From Amblyomma americanum (Eukaryota > Arthropoda > Arachnida > Ixodida > Ixodidae), in NCBI RefSeq assembly GCF_052857255.1, contig NC_135497.1, positions 544,026,358 through 544,090,357 of the forward strand: 64,000 bases of DNA. The letters run 5' to 3'. This document shows positions 1 through 11,387 of this stretch, one piece after another (the first letter of the stretch is position 1; each line of letters starts with the position of its first letter). A program made the translations under genes and the position numbers. The notes beneath the pieces are model-generated. The model made no database searches and had not been told where the DNA came from. It saw only the letters and a program-made list of their open reading frames with translations.

Positions 1-73
1 AAGATACAGCTGTTGTATACTTTTCGCGTGTAAACTGCTGGTAAACTGCTATTCAAAATCTGAGAGAACTGAC

Positions 74-290
74 CTATGCACTCCACTCCGTTTTTCTAGT
101 TACTTCCCTCACATGATCTAGAACAGCAATCCCTACCTGCCCTAAGTAGACATATTCCATTACCACCTGCAACCCCTCGCTACGAATTGTGAACTGCTGT
201 TTCCTTGCAAGACTATTGAGCATTACTTTTGCTTCCTGCATGTTAAATTTTACACCCACCATTCTGCTCTGCCTGTCTAACTGCATCTCG
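74..290 (-). pseudogene. RTE-type LINE reverse transcriptase relic (C-terminal part)
   Basis: A 70-codon open stretch on the minus strand reads like the segment just after the RT palm of RTE elements: a KVMLNS-type motif, then EYVYLGQ, then a DHVREVTR-like motif. EYVYLGQ followed by a basic helix is characteristic of RTE/BovB-like reverse transcriptases. No catalytic motif is in this piece, so it is a decayed fragment that may continue beyond the window edge. Similar RTE pieces lie at 2.3 kb and 4.0 kb on the other strand. Assignment is by motif recognition only. Confidence 0.55.
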
Positions 291-299
291 CATTAAAAC

Positions 300-1735
300 A
301 GAAGTACGCAGCATACAGGATCTCTATGGTAGCTAAAAAGTTGGGGCTTTCAGCCCAATATCACAATGCATGTGCAACCAAAGATGCTCTTGAATGGGAA
401 GATCAATTTACTATCAAGAGCATGCTCAATTAAAATAACAGTTGTGATTACATCTCACTAAACAAAGTAATTTTTTCACAGCTGGTGCTCAGAGGAATAT
501 TTTTCACACGATAGTTTGAGCATGAAGCAGTCTAAACCTACTCACATAGGCAGCCAAGTCACCACCCCTCACAAAATCACAGAACCATTATGTGCCACGT
601 TGATGGAAGATGCTCAAGATGCTACAGATGCAGATATGGCATTGCATGAATTATTTTGAAAAGGAGACTCTGAAGACAACATTACAGAGTAAAGATTAGA
701 ACTTTATAGCCTAACCAAAGGGCATAAATGGTGCAATGTGATGCAAGGCACCACCTCACAGTAAAGACTGCAACATGCGCTGTGGGTAGAACTTTGTGAT
801 AGTATGAGCTAACTAGATGCCTCATGTCATTCTTGAAGCTGCACTAAGCCTCGCTTTGGCCAATTTTTAGCTCATGTGATGCATACTGTGTGCATCATAT
901 TAGGCGATGTACTCCGAGTAATATTTTTTTAATGTCCACAGACTGTTATTGCAGAACTATGATACAACTACGAGCCATGCCGACATTCGGTACTTGATGT
1001 AGGCCAAGAATTACAGAATTAAAAACGTCTAGTTACTTTTTATTTTTTATATTAGAGGGTAGGATTGTATTGCAAAACTAAACGATGGCAACATATGTGA
1101 GCCCAAAGTCAAAAATAGCACATGAAAGACAACCGAGTTTACGTTTTAATGTTGCACGATTATAGAGTGGTGCTGCTCTAGGTTGACTACTTCTACATCA
1201 CAAAATACACAACCTGCATATGTATTTGAGGCACACTAATGCAAGCAATGTCATTTTATAAATCTCAATATAGAAAAGCAAAATTAACGAGTTTTTAAAT
1301 GTGCACTTCGGAAGCTCAGTATCTCAATCTGCACTGCAGATTAAGAAAATTTAAAAACTGAGCTCACCTTCAATGTTGGCAGCCCTTATTTCTGCAATGT
1401 AATCTTGCCCCAATATAAAAAAACGAAGTTGACTAATTAATTTTAGGTAAGGGCATAAATCTTGAGCTCCGGCAAAATACTTAATATGCACCTTCTGTGC
1501 AATCCACCTGTGCAAACCACGGCCACATATTTCCTAGTTATTAAAATGAAAACCTGCCAACATTACAAAAAATCAACCAACATTTTTGACCTCCTGCTTT
1601 CGGCTGGAAGTTTTGTTTTGCTTCATTTGTTCTCACTTCGTTGATCACACTGACCGAGCTGATGGTGACCGCAACTCTGCAGGTGGGCACTTGACTGAAA
1701 AGGTTTTCAATAAACCTAGCTGTAAGCATTCCATG
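300..1735. other. AT-rich stretch with nothing recognised
   Basis: No coding signature, RNA gene or structured repeat was recognised on either strand. Open frames are 60 codons or shorter and have no domain-like motif. Probably intergenic or intronic. Confidence 0.5.
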
Positions 1736-1737
1736 TT

Positions 1738-1850
1738 TAGTTAGGGCACTTAGCTACTGAGCCAGGTGACCAGAGGGTTAATCCAGGCCATTTGATGGAG
1801 GAACACGCAAAAGGTGCAGTGTGCTGTGCTATGTCAGTGCACATTAATGA
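1738..1850 (+). repeat. Degenerate tRNA-derived SINE (Ruka-like)
   Basis: The stretch carries the order seen in better copies of this window: a tRNA-like part with CTACTGAGCC near 1754, a spacer, then GTGCTATGTCAGTGCAC near 1828, which matches the conserved body motif GTGCGATGTCAGTGCACGTTAAAGA. The copy is strongly mutated and lacks a clear 3' end. Confidence 0.5.
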
Positions 1851-2330
1851 TTTCAGTTTCCAACTGGCTCAACAGTCTGCTTCATAAAGGATGTTCACTT
1901 TCCCTACCCTTTCAATTTCCAACTGGATCAACATGAGCAGCATAGGTTCCAAGTTAAAGCTTGACAGAACAGATTTGTGTTTCAGCATAGCTTTATTATG
2001 TACTGCCACCGCAGACCATTTACACCAGCTGCCAAAGGGCCTGGTGAGCTGCTTAAGGGAGGTGGAAGCAGTGTACAGTGGTGGTACACGGCAAAGGTAT
2101 ATGGAGGCCCTCAATTGTGCTCTCAAAAATGATGTCAAAAGCTGCTTCATGAGCGTAAATATACAGTCAACTTTTCTTGTCATAGTAAATCCAACATTTT
2201 CTACTAATGGGCAAGACTGAAGGGAGTACAGGCCCATGCACTTACATCCAGTCATGACGACAAGATGACTGAAACATTTATGATGACATGGAATGGGCAA
2301 GGAGTAAGGTAAAAAAAAACTAATCAACTC

Positions 2331-2570
2331 TACTGATGGATGACTTCAATGGAAAGGTAGGCCAAAGGCAGCAAACCAGATTGCCAGAGGATATGGCATA
2401 GGTCCCAAGACCAGCAGATGGGGGCTATCAGTAAAAATCAGAGAATAGTCTTGATCTTGAATACCTTCTGCAAGCAAACTGGAACAAGAATTATGGACTG
2501 GAGAATACTAGTGCAGAACAGATGAATTCAAAATCTTGCCAGAAAACAGCTATTCTGCTTTAACCAGGAC
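2331..2570 (+). pseudogene. RTE-type LINE endonuclease relic
   Basis: Translation around 2334 gives MDDFNGKVGQRQ, matching the GDFNAKVG motif of the apurinic-type endonuclease of RTE LINEs. A frameshifted continuation resembles the following GIGP...LLDFANSNNL region and an asparagine-threonine-phenylalanine stretch (NTFCKQTG). Stops and frameshifts are frequent. Similar low-grade sequence may run on to about 2880, where PLE-like sequence on the opposite strand begins. It may belong to the same broken element as the 3' end at 4.04-4.19 kb. Confidence 0.5.
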
Positions 2571-2904
2571 TCAAAATAATATCTCAAAATTATTAGAGGG
2601 TGTGTGTAAAATTAGGAGTTAGGGAAGCTAGGCATGATTTTGGTACCTCTTACAGGGGATGAAAGAGCTGATTAAGTAGCACAAACCATGAAGTCCTTTA
2701 ACTCCAAAGATAAAACTGACAGGGCCATAGAAGATAATAAATAAGGACAAGATCAACAAAAAAAGCTTCTGAGCAGGCTCTAAAGAGGGAGTGTAGCCTA
2801 AAGGCTGTTAAGAGGATATTAGACTTCGGAATAACATATTCAGAAGCGTAGGAACTGCATAGACTCAGGAAGACTTACACAGACGAGCACGTTTTTTAGA
2901 ACAG

Positions 2905-3275
2905 GTGTTCAACAGGAGCCAATGCACACTCCTTCCTTTTGCAGGAAGTACTTATATTTCCAGGTAATGGTGTTTTTGAGATAAAATAGCAGTTCTAAAA
3001 ATTCGGTGCACGAAACTCCGACTGTTTTGGAAGGCCACGACACCGAAGTGGTCAATGCTGTCCTCAACATATGCTAGTAGAGAGGCATGCGGGAGTGAAT
3101 AGTTCAAGTCTTTGACGTCTATTGAGAAATCTTGAAGGCTTTTTCAGGATAGGGCATAACGAAATCTATCACTTGTTCAGAGTTTTTGACCACGAACAGG
3201 TCATCCAAACTTAGGTTGTTTTTCTTGGACAAACAGTGCAACAAATTTTCTCTATCTGTGTCATTCCTGCTTTTC
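2905..3275 (-). pseudogene. Decayed Penelope-like element, RT core fragment
   Basis: Minus-strand translation gives LDDLFVVKNSEQVIDFV near 3195-3240, then SIDVKDLNYSLPH near 3090-3125, the A-motif region of Penelope RT (compare SIDVQDLFYSLPH in the intact element at 32.5 kb). Further on, the DNA GAGCCAATGCACACTCC at about 2919 is shared with the intact element's CIGSKVAP region. Sequence between these points is shortened and shifted. The residues differ enough from the 29-34 kb element to be a different, older PLE family. Nearby GACGAGCACG at 2884 resembles PLE terminal sequence. Confidence 0.65.
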
Positions 3276-3279
3276 AAAA

Positions 3280-4030
3280 TATGACACACCTGCAGCAACT
3301 AGCCCGATCCGGGATGCTTCTAGACATAATAAAAATTATAAGTACACCCTAAAAGACAAGGGCAATGCCATTATGAACATTGAAAGATAGTCAATGTAGC
3401 TGGAGCATTCTACAGATACAATCTACATCAGCTCAAGTTATTAGGACACTAATGATGAAGCCAGAGGTGTGGAGGGATTCGACATCTGACACATGGTGCC
3501 TTAACCATTTTCTTTACTTTTCAACTAATATAATGAAACTTCGCATGCTTATGCAGTTTGTCGTGCTTACTTCAAAAATGAAATTACTTTTTGTGAAAAC
3601 TTAGCTGTTCTTACAATAAATACAAAGAGTGCGCTAAAATTTGTGAAAACAGAAAATAACCACTCACAAAAACCTGTTAATAATGCATTGCTAGATAGCA
3701 CAAAGGATAAGAAACACAATGCTTCAAGCAGATTTTTGACTGAATATTTTTTTTCTTTAATGCACTTTGAATTTCAGAGGTCAAAATAAGGCAACAGAAG
3801 TAATACTACAAAGTTCTATTCTAAAACATTTCAAAGCAACAATTAAACTGTTAGTAACATTGTGGTCTCTACACATTTCTCTTTACATTAAAAAAATATT
3901 ATTGCTTTATCTTCAAAAGGTGTTGAGATATTACATTCACAAAAGTTACAAGAGCCCAAATTCACTTTCTGAGAAAGTGACAAAAACAAACAGAAGTCTC
4001 TTTTAAGGTAATTGAGAGCTTTTCAAGAGA
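3280..4030. other. AT-rich stretch with nothing recognised
   Basis: Open frames of up to 79 codons on the plus strand have AT-driven, low-complexity composition and no motif. No RNA gene or repeat structure was recognised. Confidence 0.4.
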
Positions 4031-4034
4031 AGAA

Positions 4035-4190
4035 ATGTGCAGCATAGGGCATCAGTCAGGTGGCTGGATGAGATTAGGAAGTTCGCTAAAACTAAATGGC
4101 AGTAGCTGGCACAGAGCATGACAACTGCAGCGATATGGGAGACGCGTTTGTCCCACAGTGCGGCACAGTAAGGCTGACACTAATGGTAGC
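4035..4190 (+). repeat. 3' end of an RTE-like LINE
   Basis: The sequence follows the pattern of arthropod RTE/LINE 3' ends: GGTGGCTGGATGAGATTAGGAAG, a spacer, TGGCACAGAGCATGACAACTG, then GGGAGACGCGTTTGTCCCACAGTG and AAGGCTGA. It fits the final residues of ORF2 plus a short 3' UTR. This rests on my memory of the family and on agreement with the RTE relics upstream. Confidence 0.45.
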
Positions 4191-4551
4191 TAAAAAATGT
4201 GAAGAGTTGGAGCTTGCACTTTTTTATGTCATGCAGCCTATGCTTAGCCGTGCTTATCCTCACCTGCTTAGTAAGGTGCCTGGTCTCCGTACTTCTGGGA
4301 GTGGTCCCAACACAGGTTTGGCCTCAAAAAACTTCGAGCACACTGCAAAAAAGATTGCAATGGCAACATGTATGCCCCTACTTCCATTGTATCAGCACGC
4401 AACAAATTTGTCTGTACACATGAATACAATCTATACCTCAATATAGATAGCATATAGGCGATTTGTACAAGTAAAGACATGAGAATCTCCGCTTTTTTTA
4501 CAACACAAGATCCAATCAGCACAGCTGCAGGATGACAGATGAAATGAAAAT

Positions 4552-4842
4552 CGGTTTTTGGGAAAAGGAAATGGTGCAGTATCTGTCTCACATCTGGGCA
4601 CACCTGAACAGTGCCCTAAGACAAAGATAAAGGAGGGACTGAGAGAAGAAAGAAAGAAAGAGGTGCCGTAGTGGAGGACTCTGGAATAATTTCAACCACC
4701 TGGGGATCTTTAATGTGCACTCACATCGCACGGGTGCCTTTGCTTTTCGCTTCAATCGAGGCACTGCCGCCGCTGCCAGGTTCGAACTCGGGTACTCCGG
4801 CTCAGTAGGCAAGCACCCTAACCACTGAGCCACCGAGGCAGG
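4552..4842 (-). repeat. tRNA-derived SINE, long 3' variant
   Basis: Read on the minus strand: tRNA-like head with A box GGCTCAGTGGTTAGGGTGC near 4815-4840 and B box GTTCGAACC near 4780, then the body with GATGTGAGTGCACATTAAAG near 4710, then a CT-rich tract and a TTAGGGCAC...GAGACAGATAC region. The same order, including the CT-rich tract and the GAGACGGATAC tail, is found at 39.63-39.92 kb on the plus strand, so the two define one SINE subfamily of about 290 bp. Confidence 0.75.
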
Positions 4843-4849
4843 TATGACA

Positions 4850-7812
4850 GATGTTCATAAAAACATTTTAAAGACAATCTATGTCGTGAATTCCAGAGCA
4901 AAAGCAAACTACGAACACTCTGCGAAGGTTGAAAACAGTGCAAAAAAAGAGAAAACCGATATAAAGCAGAAAACTTCGCAGTACAGCAGATAATGCACAG
5001 AAATGCAATGGGCTTTACATCTTGACTGTGCAATTTGCCCTTTATATAACCTGCAACTACCAGAGCACCTATAGAAAATATAGAAAAACTGGCACTAGCA
5101 CAATGCTTTGGAAAGCATCACTTTGTATTGGTTCTCACAGCCGCTGCAGAGGACTTGAAATTTTGCACGAGAGTGTGCCCATTGATGTTAAGTATCACAA
5201 TAAAAAAACAAACGCCGTTGCGCTGCGTCCACTAACCTACCTGTGTACCCTTTCCAGATGAAGTCACAAAGTGCACCCATATTGCAAATCATGTTTCAAG
5301 GTTTGATGGTTGAACAGTGACCACATTGGCAACAGTGCTCTTAGTTGTGGATATTTTTATAATGGGCAAACCAGTCATCTCGAAAAAGCAATACACCTTT
5401 CAACACACTGCAAAACGAACAGCAGGTGTCCCAGTTGAGCAAAGTTGATGTGAATGAAAGCCCCAAAAATATTGTGACCAGCAAATCTCTTGAGGCATCA
5501 CTAATATGGAAGAAATGAATTTAAATGGGCATCACCCTTCTTTAGAAAAAAAGGTCAAACTACTCACTACCCAGTAAACTTCACTGGTGTACAGTGGATG
5601 TTCATAGGTGTGGTTTCCGACTTTTTAGCTTCCCTTGATACAGAGTGCATTCATTATTCTGCATTTTCACAATTCTTATTTACCTGAGAAAAGCACCACT
5701 TTATTGTCCTACCAAATCTGCCGGTGAGGGTTTTTAGGGAGGCTGCTCACATAATTTCAAATCTTAGTTAGAAATTGCCTTTTCTTCATCCTCTATACTT
5801 GCGCATTTCGACCTTGATGCTGCACCAGCTGCTGTGCTAAGTACATTGCAGACATATTTATGAAGTGTTTTATTGGCACAAGCAGAAAGCTGGTTTACAT
5901 GTCATATTTCTTTAAGTTAGCTGCTTAGGAATTAGTGCAAAACTAAGTCCCAGGGCTTAGTTTTGCAGTAAGATTAAAAAGCAACAACAACCACAATAAC
6001 CACACTGCTGCATATAACCTTAACAATGCTGAGTACAAAAAACAAGTAGGTAATGTTTAAAAATAATCCCCTTCTCTCTAAGGTTACCGTCATTATTACC
6101 AGCCAAATAGCCACTTCTGGAAAAAAAAAGCTCCTCCAAATGATCTTGAAATAAATTATTGTTACATTCCATACTCATGCACACAAAACAGAAGACTGGA
6201 GCAGTCACATTTAAGCATAATACTGCCGTTGCATAGAAAAAGACTGCCAATCAAGAGAAAAAAATGTCTTTAGCAAAATTACTGCCCATTAGAAAAGACC
6301 ATGGGCACTTATGAAAACCCCAAGAGCTCCCTGCTGCATGCACTGAAGGCAATGTGCCATGTGGATTTAAAGGAGGTGGGAGGCTGCCCATATATCCCTA
6401 AGCAAGAAATTTTATACTGAAGAATCATACTCTACTCTAATTTCACTAAGAATAAAGCTACACAAATCACAGTGGAAACATCTACCAGCATCACGTGCGT
6501 CAACTCTAGCTTCATCCCTGTTGTCCACACTGTTCTGCAACCCCTCCACTGGACATAAATCTGCCCTTGTATTGTAAATAATATTTCTTTCTGGCATTTA
6601 TGAAGCAACTGGCTTTATGAAAAACATACAGGCAAAGGAGAACAATTTTAAGCCATGTAGTCGAGCTCGCTATCACCATTGGCAATCCCAAGCTTCAGAC
6701 AAGTGAGGTTAAATGTTTCTTCCACCACATACACATATGAAAGGCTGGGATGAAAAAGAAACTATTCTTCGTGGCCCAGAAGCAGACGTGATGTGGTGCA
6801 CCTATTTGGACTAATGCTGCAGACAAAGCAAAATTGCCAGAAGAAAATAACTGATCATAATCAGAAGAAAACCTGCCACTTATCACGATTTTCATACATC
6901 AGCTCGGTCTATTCGCTATCTGTGAAGACCATTCTCAGAGCTAACAGGATAGCCAATTACATCGATTAGTAGCTGTATGCAGATTACTGCACGAAATACT
7001 GCCTAATGTGCCCAAGCTGCATGCCCTCCAACTTTTTTGTAACTAATAAGTCAGCATATGTGTGGAAACAGTGGTTAGTTAGCATGGTAAAGAAAGCTGG
7101 CTGCTTTCATTCTGGGGTTGTTATAAAGGGCTGAGATGCTATTCGATATTTTGACAGTACTTGCAAAAATTTCACTTTCCAAATTAATATTTGTTGTCAC
7201 AGACTGCCCACTCAATCTTTCTGGTCCCATGTTTATTGCACAAAACAAGCAAACTAATCAGAAATTGTCTGAAATGTTATGCACTATAAAAATAATGATT
7301 CTGTGCTTTTAACTGTCATCAGTTATGTAATCAGACCTGCAAGATTTTTACAAAGAACCTTTCTCAGAAAATAAATTTATGAAGACATCTGTGCAATTTC
7401 GATAGTAGAGACCACTGTGAAGAGAATAAACAAGCTGGACATCAGGTCAACACAAACTAAAAGATGATTTCACTAACTGCTTTTGTCTTAACACACCCAG
7501 AATGTGAATTTCCCAGACTAGTTTCGTCGATAAAACACTGTCACTTGGAGAAACCATTATTGGTTTAAATATAGAAGGGTGATTCTCCAAGTACCCCTTA
7601 CCTGAACAGGCCGGTAGGGTCGATGGAGATGTCAGAGTATAGCACAGCAGTGCAAAATGCAGGCCAAGATGTTTCTTGCTGAATGCTGCATGAAAGAAAA
7701 ATAGAATGAGCACATCACGAATAGAAGAATGCAAGACGAGTCATTCATGATAAAGTCACACTCTGTCCACAATTTGAATGGTTGTTAGATACAAACTCAC
7801 AGGTGTTTTATA
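4850..7812. other. AT-rich stretch with nothing recognised
   Basis: No supported gene. Open frames are 60-95 codons with no domain signature and overlap one another on both strands. No clear terminal repeats were found. Confidence 0.4.
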
Positions 7813-8341
7813 CCAGGTGTTAGATGGAAAACTAAGTAATTTTCAAAACAGGATTTTTTAGGTAAAATTATCGCTTTTGCAGCAAGGTATTGCCACTGTT
7901 GGTGGACATCAGAGAACCGGTGAATCATTTTAACTAGTGAGGTGGTTAACTAACTTTCAGTAATTAATTTTAACAATAAGAGTTAGGCACCTGGTTGTAA
8001 TTAGATATGTGTTGCCAGTCGTTAGTTAAAGCGGTATCAGTATTTAAAATTTTGGAAACATCATTACCCTTCGTGCTGTGGCCCAACAAATTTTGGCTAC
8101 ATCGTGCAAAATACATGCGCATTTGAAGAGCATGCAGGCAAAGCAACCCCTCCAGTTCGCGTAAGTAGTCAAAACAGCCAAATAATTAAAAGTTAATTAT
8201 TAGAAATTAATTAACCTGCTTACTACCCAAGATCACTCAACAGTTTTCTGGTGTGCCATTGCTGGCAGTTTCACACTGCAAAAGCCATATTTTTACCTCA
8301 AAATCGTATTTTTGAAAATTAGTCTTCCCTGTAACACCTGG
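7813..8341. mobile_element. MITE-like element with about 65-70 bp terminal inverted repeats
   Basis: The left end starts CCAGGTGTTAGATGGAAAAC and continues to GCTTTTGCAG at about 7882; the reverse complement of the right end starts CCAGGTGTTACAGGGAAGAC and reaches GCTTTTGCAG at about 8276. The arms match over about 65-70 bp with small indels. No open frame of note lies inside. Flanking bases include ATA at 7810-7812 and again at 8344-8346, but target duplication is not clear. Superfamily not assigned. Confidence 0.7.
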
Positions 8342-8344
8342 CCA

Positions 8345-9790
8345 TAGTGTGGGGAATGGTCAGGGGCTGTGTTTTTGGCACATCAAACAGCCTTCTGCCT
8401 GGCTAACCACTGCAATATGCACACTGAGAGAGTTCGCAATGTCACATAATGTAAAAGGGTACCAAAGAAGTGTAAAGTGAATGTTTTTACCATGGTGCTC
8501 TGCAAATTGTCTGCTTTTTGTGCATTTGTCAGCTGTCAGTCAGCTAAAAAGCAGCCTGTCATGACAAACACTGCACCTTCATAGTCTGCACTGTAGGTGG
8601 GGTGCAGAAAATGTGTATAATTTGTGCCTGTAATTCTATTGGCCAGCCATGATGGTGTTCATATACTGTTTATGATTGGAAGGCTTAGATGGAAGGCTTT
8701 CCAACAGAGGTTGCTGGCAAGGCTGCACTTATTTTTCTGCTCTCTACATTAGCCCGTGTCTCTAAACTGTATTCAAGTGTGTTTTATCAACTATGGCAAC
8801 TGTCTGCATTACTAGAAGACTGATGGCGAAGTGCTACATTATCTGCCAATGAAACATGGTGTGGAAAAATATGGGAAGATAAAATGAAACGAATAGAAAC
8901 AGCACATGTTACTTTTGAAACAATGACTTCATAGAAGATGATAGCACAAAAACATGGCCCTCATAAAAGTGATGCTAGGTTATGGAAGAATGATTGTTGC
9001 TGCCACTGCAAACCAAATGTTTTGGTATTAAAGGTAGCTTAAATAATTATTTCTAATTCATGTTTCTGCACCAATTCCAGCAACAAAATCAATGTAAAAG
9101 AGGTCACTAGCAAATAATTGTAACACAATGATTTTGATAAACCAGTTGACATTGTGCAATAAAAATAGCTTTGCCCTAGTAGCCTCAAAACTACGAGGAG
9201 GGCCAAAAGAAAAAGCTCCTTCTAAAAGCAATGTCAAAATGTACAGTTAGAAGCAATATAAAAAGCCATTAACTATAGTTTGAGAAATTAATGTAGAGCA
9301 GACCCCAGCAAAACTTGTTTGCACAGAAACGTGCAAATCCTTTCCAGTAGCAAGGAGTTTAATATCACACTTTCGGTTACATGTTCACTCCCTTGTAATT
9401 ATATGTAACAGATTAGTGCATACGGGTAACTGCATTTTGTCTTGAGGCTGAAAAATAACTAATTAAATCTTTTGCTAATGATGTTATGGTTTCAAAAGGT
9501 GCTTAGAATATATCACATGAGGTAATAAAAAACAGCTACAATCCAAGCCTCATTTCATTCAATATGATGCTAAAGTCAACCTGCCTCAACAGCTGGAATG
9601 ACAACGAATTATGATGCAGCAATTATACTGCTTTTTTATGCCACAAGTTCACTATACCTAACCTGGATGTCGCAGCTATTGTTAGGTCATTTGAAAGCAA
9701 AACCGAAAGAGAGAAGAAAATCGCAACTATTTTTTAGTTATCAGTTGTAAGTGAATACACGTGGTGATACACGGACACTAATGCCTTAAG
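8345..9790. other. AT-rich stretch with nothing recognised
   Basis: No open frame of interest, no RNA gene and no repeat structure identified between the MITE and the first PLE hairpin. Confidence 0.4.
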
Positions 9791-9802
9791 CAACATTAAA
9801 AA

Positions 9803-9924
9803 TCTTGAACAAACAGCGCGAACAAAGACGAGCACAAAAGACAAGAAAGCGAACGACACGGTGCTCGTCTTTGTTCGCGCTGTTTGTTCAAGATGCCTAA
9901 CCAACTAGCCCGCCAAAACGTGTT
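9803..9924 (+). mobile_element. Miniature Penelope-derived hairpin insertion with 11-bp target duplication
   Basis: The duplication AACATTAAAAA lies at 9792-9802 and 9925-9935. The insert has a perfect 34-bp inverted repeat (9802-9835 and 9861-9894, the outermost base shared with the duplication) around a 25-bp spacer, followed by a 30-bp tail GCCTAACCAACTAGCCCGCC... at 9895-9924. This is the order of the 4.7 kb PLE at 29.3 kb: inverted arm, direct 3' end, then a tail with CCAACTAGC. No coding sequence. I infer a severely truncated PLE insertion; Penelope elements are known for inverted terminal copies and a roughly 34-bp extension. Confidence 0.8.
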
Positions 9925-10092
9925 AACATTAAAAAGAAGGAAGCATGCAACAGAATCTCTGCAACCATGCTTGTTAATATTATGTGCACCACTCTATCTG
10001 TTCTCAGGGAGACATTTCTTCAAGGTAATAGTTCCTAACTCAAATTACCCCTCCCATCAAGATAAACCAACCTTTAATAGTGAATATGAATA

Positions 10093-10250
10093 GGTACTTG
10101 CAAATGGGCTTGTTGGTGCATATTCGTGAAAGACATAAGAGCGCAAACTGGCAACACGGACAAGGAAGGGAACAGGACGAGCGCTCGTCCTGTTCCCTTC
10201 CTTGTCCGTGTTGCCAGTTTGCGCTCTTATGTCTTTCACGAATATGAATA
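10093..10250 (-). mobile_element. Miniature Penelope-derived insertion forming a 128-bp perfect palindrome
   Basis: Positions 10119-10182 and 10183-10246 are perfect reverse complements of 64 bp with no spacer. Left of the palindrome, on the minus strand, is the tail CACCAACAAGCCCATTTGC (about 10097-10118), matching the PLE tail core CCAACTWGCYC. GAATATGAATA occurs at 10082-10092 and 10240-10250 as a candidate 11-bp target duplication, the right copy overlapping the palindrome end. A short Ruka-like SINE end follows directly. Same architecture as 9803-9924 in opposite orientation. Confidence 0.8.
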
Positions 10251-10256
10251 AGTTTG

Positions 10257-10300
10257 GTTTATGTGGGTTTAATGTCCCAAAGCAACTCAGGGTGTGAGAG
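10257..10300 (-). repeat. Short 3' end of a Ruka-like SINE
   Basis: GGTTTATGTGGGTTTAATGTCCCAAAGC is the minus-strand form of the SINE 3' end seen in full copies (GACGTTAAACCCCATAAACC). Only the last 40 or so bases are recognisable. Confidence 0.6.
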
Positions 10301-10329
10301 ACCTGAATGTCAATAATTACAGCCACACA

Positions 10330-11385
10330 TATACATCTTTATTTGTTGACCACAATAAGCAACAGAGCAATAGTAAGGCACCCCCAAAAAAGCAATCATA
10401 AAAAGAAATATGCCTCTGAAACTTCATGTGAAAATCAAACAGCTAGGTAGATGGACATGCACACGGATACTTAAACCCACCTAAAAAGCAATGCACTACT
10501 GAAAAAACAAACTAAGAAAAATTCAAACAAAAAATAATTCGAACTACTTAGTTTTCGTGGCATTACCATTCAAGTTAGAAAACACGACTGGAAATTTCAG
10601 CCAGAAATGCCTCTCGCCTCTAAGAATTCTGTATCAAATATGATAGAAGACGCCATTAAAAACACCACACACATGGTTCACAATCTACAACACAATAAGT
10701 AAAAGGTAGGCATTTAGATGACTATCAGTGGTCCTGCAAGCATCTACACTGCACTCCCTCCCCAACCCACTCCTGGATAAGTGTCTTCACTGTAGTGCCG
10801 CTGTGCTCCCAAACAGTGCCAATTGTGTAAGAGTGTGCAGTCTATTGCCAAAACGGTTAATGTCCTCATACTAAACACTGGCCCATAAGGCAGGCTGCAG
10901 TACAGAGCTCCGCATTATCTTCCATCCTGTGCGGTTCCTCAACATATATAGTAACCTCAGCAAAAATGCAGGCATCCTACTTCACAGTACATGGTTTGTA
11001 CCTACAACACACTGACTGCCATAACGGTGGGCCAAAAGAGTGGCAAATGACTGTCCTTTCATCTAATCTGTTTGCTCTCAACTGCACTCTGAAAGCTACA
11101 TGGGAGCCAAGCATGGAGCCACCGATATCACATTGAAGCTGTCTATAATAGTGCCTCCAACAAGGGAACATAAATTGAGGCTCCTGCTACCACAACATTG
11201 CAAAAAAATACCTCAGGAGATATATTACCACTTCTAGAGAACCAGCTACACCAAGTAACAATGCTTAATCCCATCTGCATTGCTGCCTCCATAGGAACCT
11301 GCATACAGAGCTGGCATTAGCGATGAAACTTGTTTCTCCATATTTTTTGAAAAAGCGACAATGACGTACACAAGCAATACAAGCA
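10330..11385. other. Stretch with nothing recognised
   Basis: A 64-codon minus-strand frame at 10977-11171 has four cysteines but no recognisable domain. No RNA gene or repeat identified. Confidence 0.4.
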
Positions 11386-11387
11386 AG

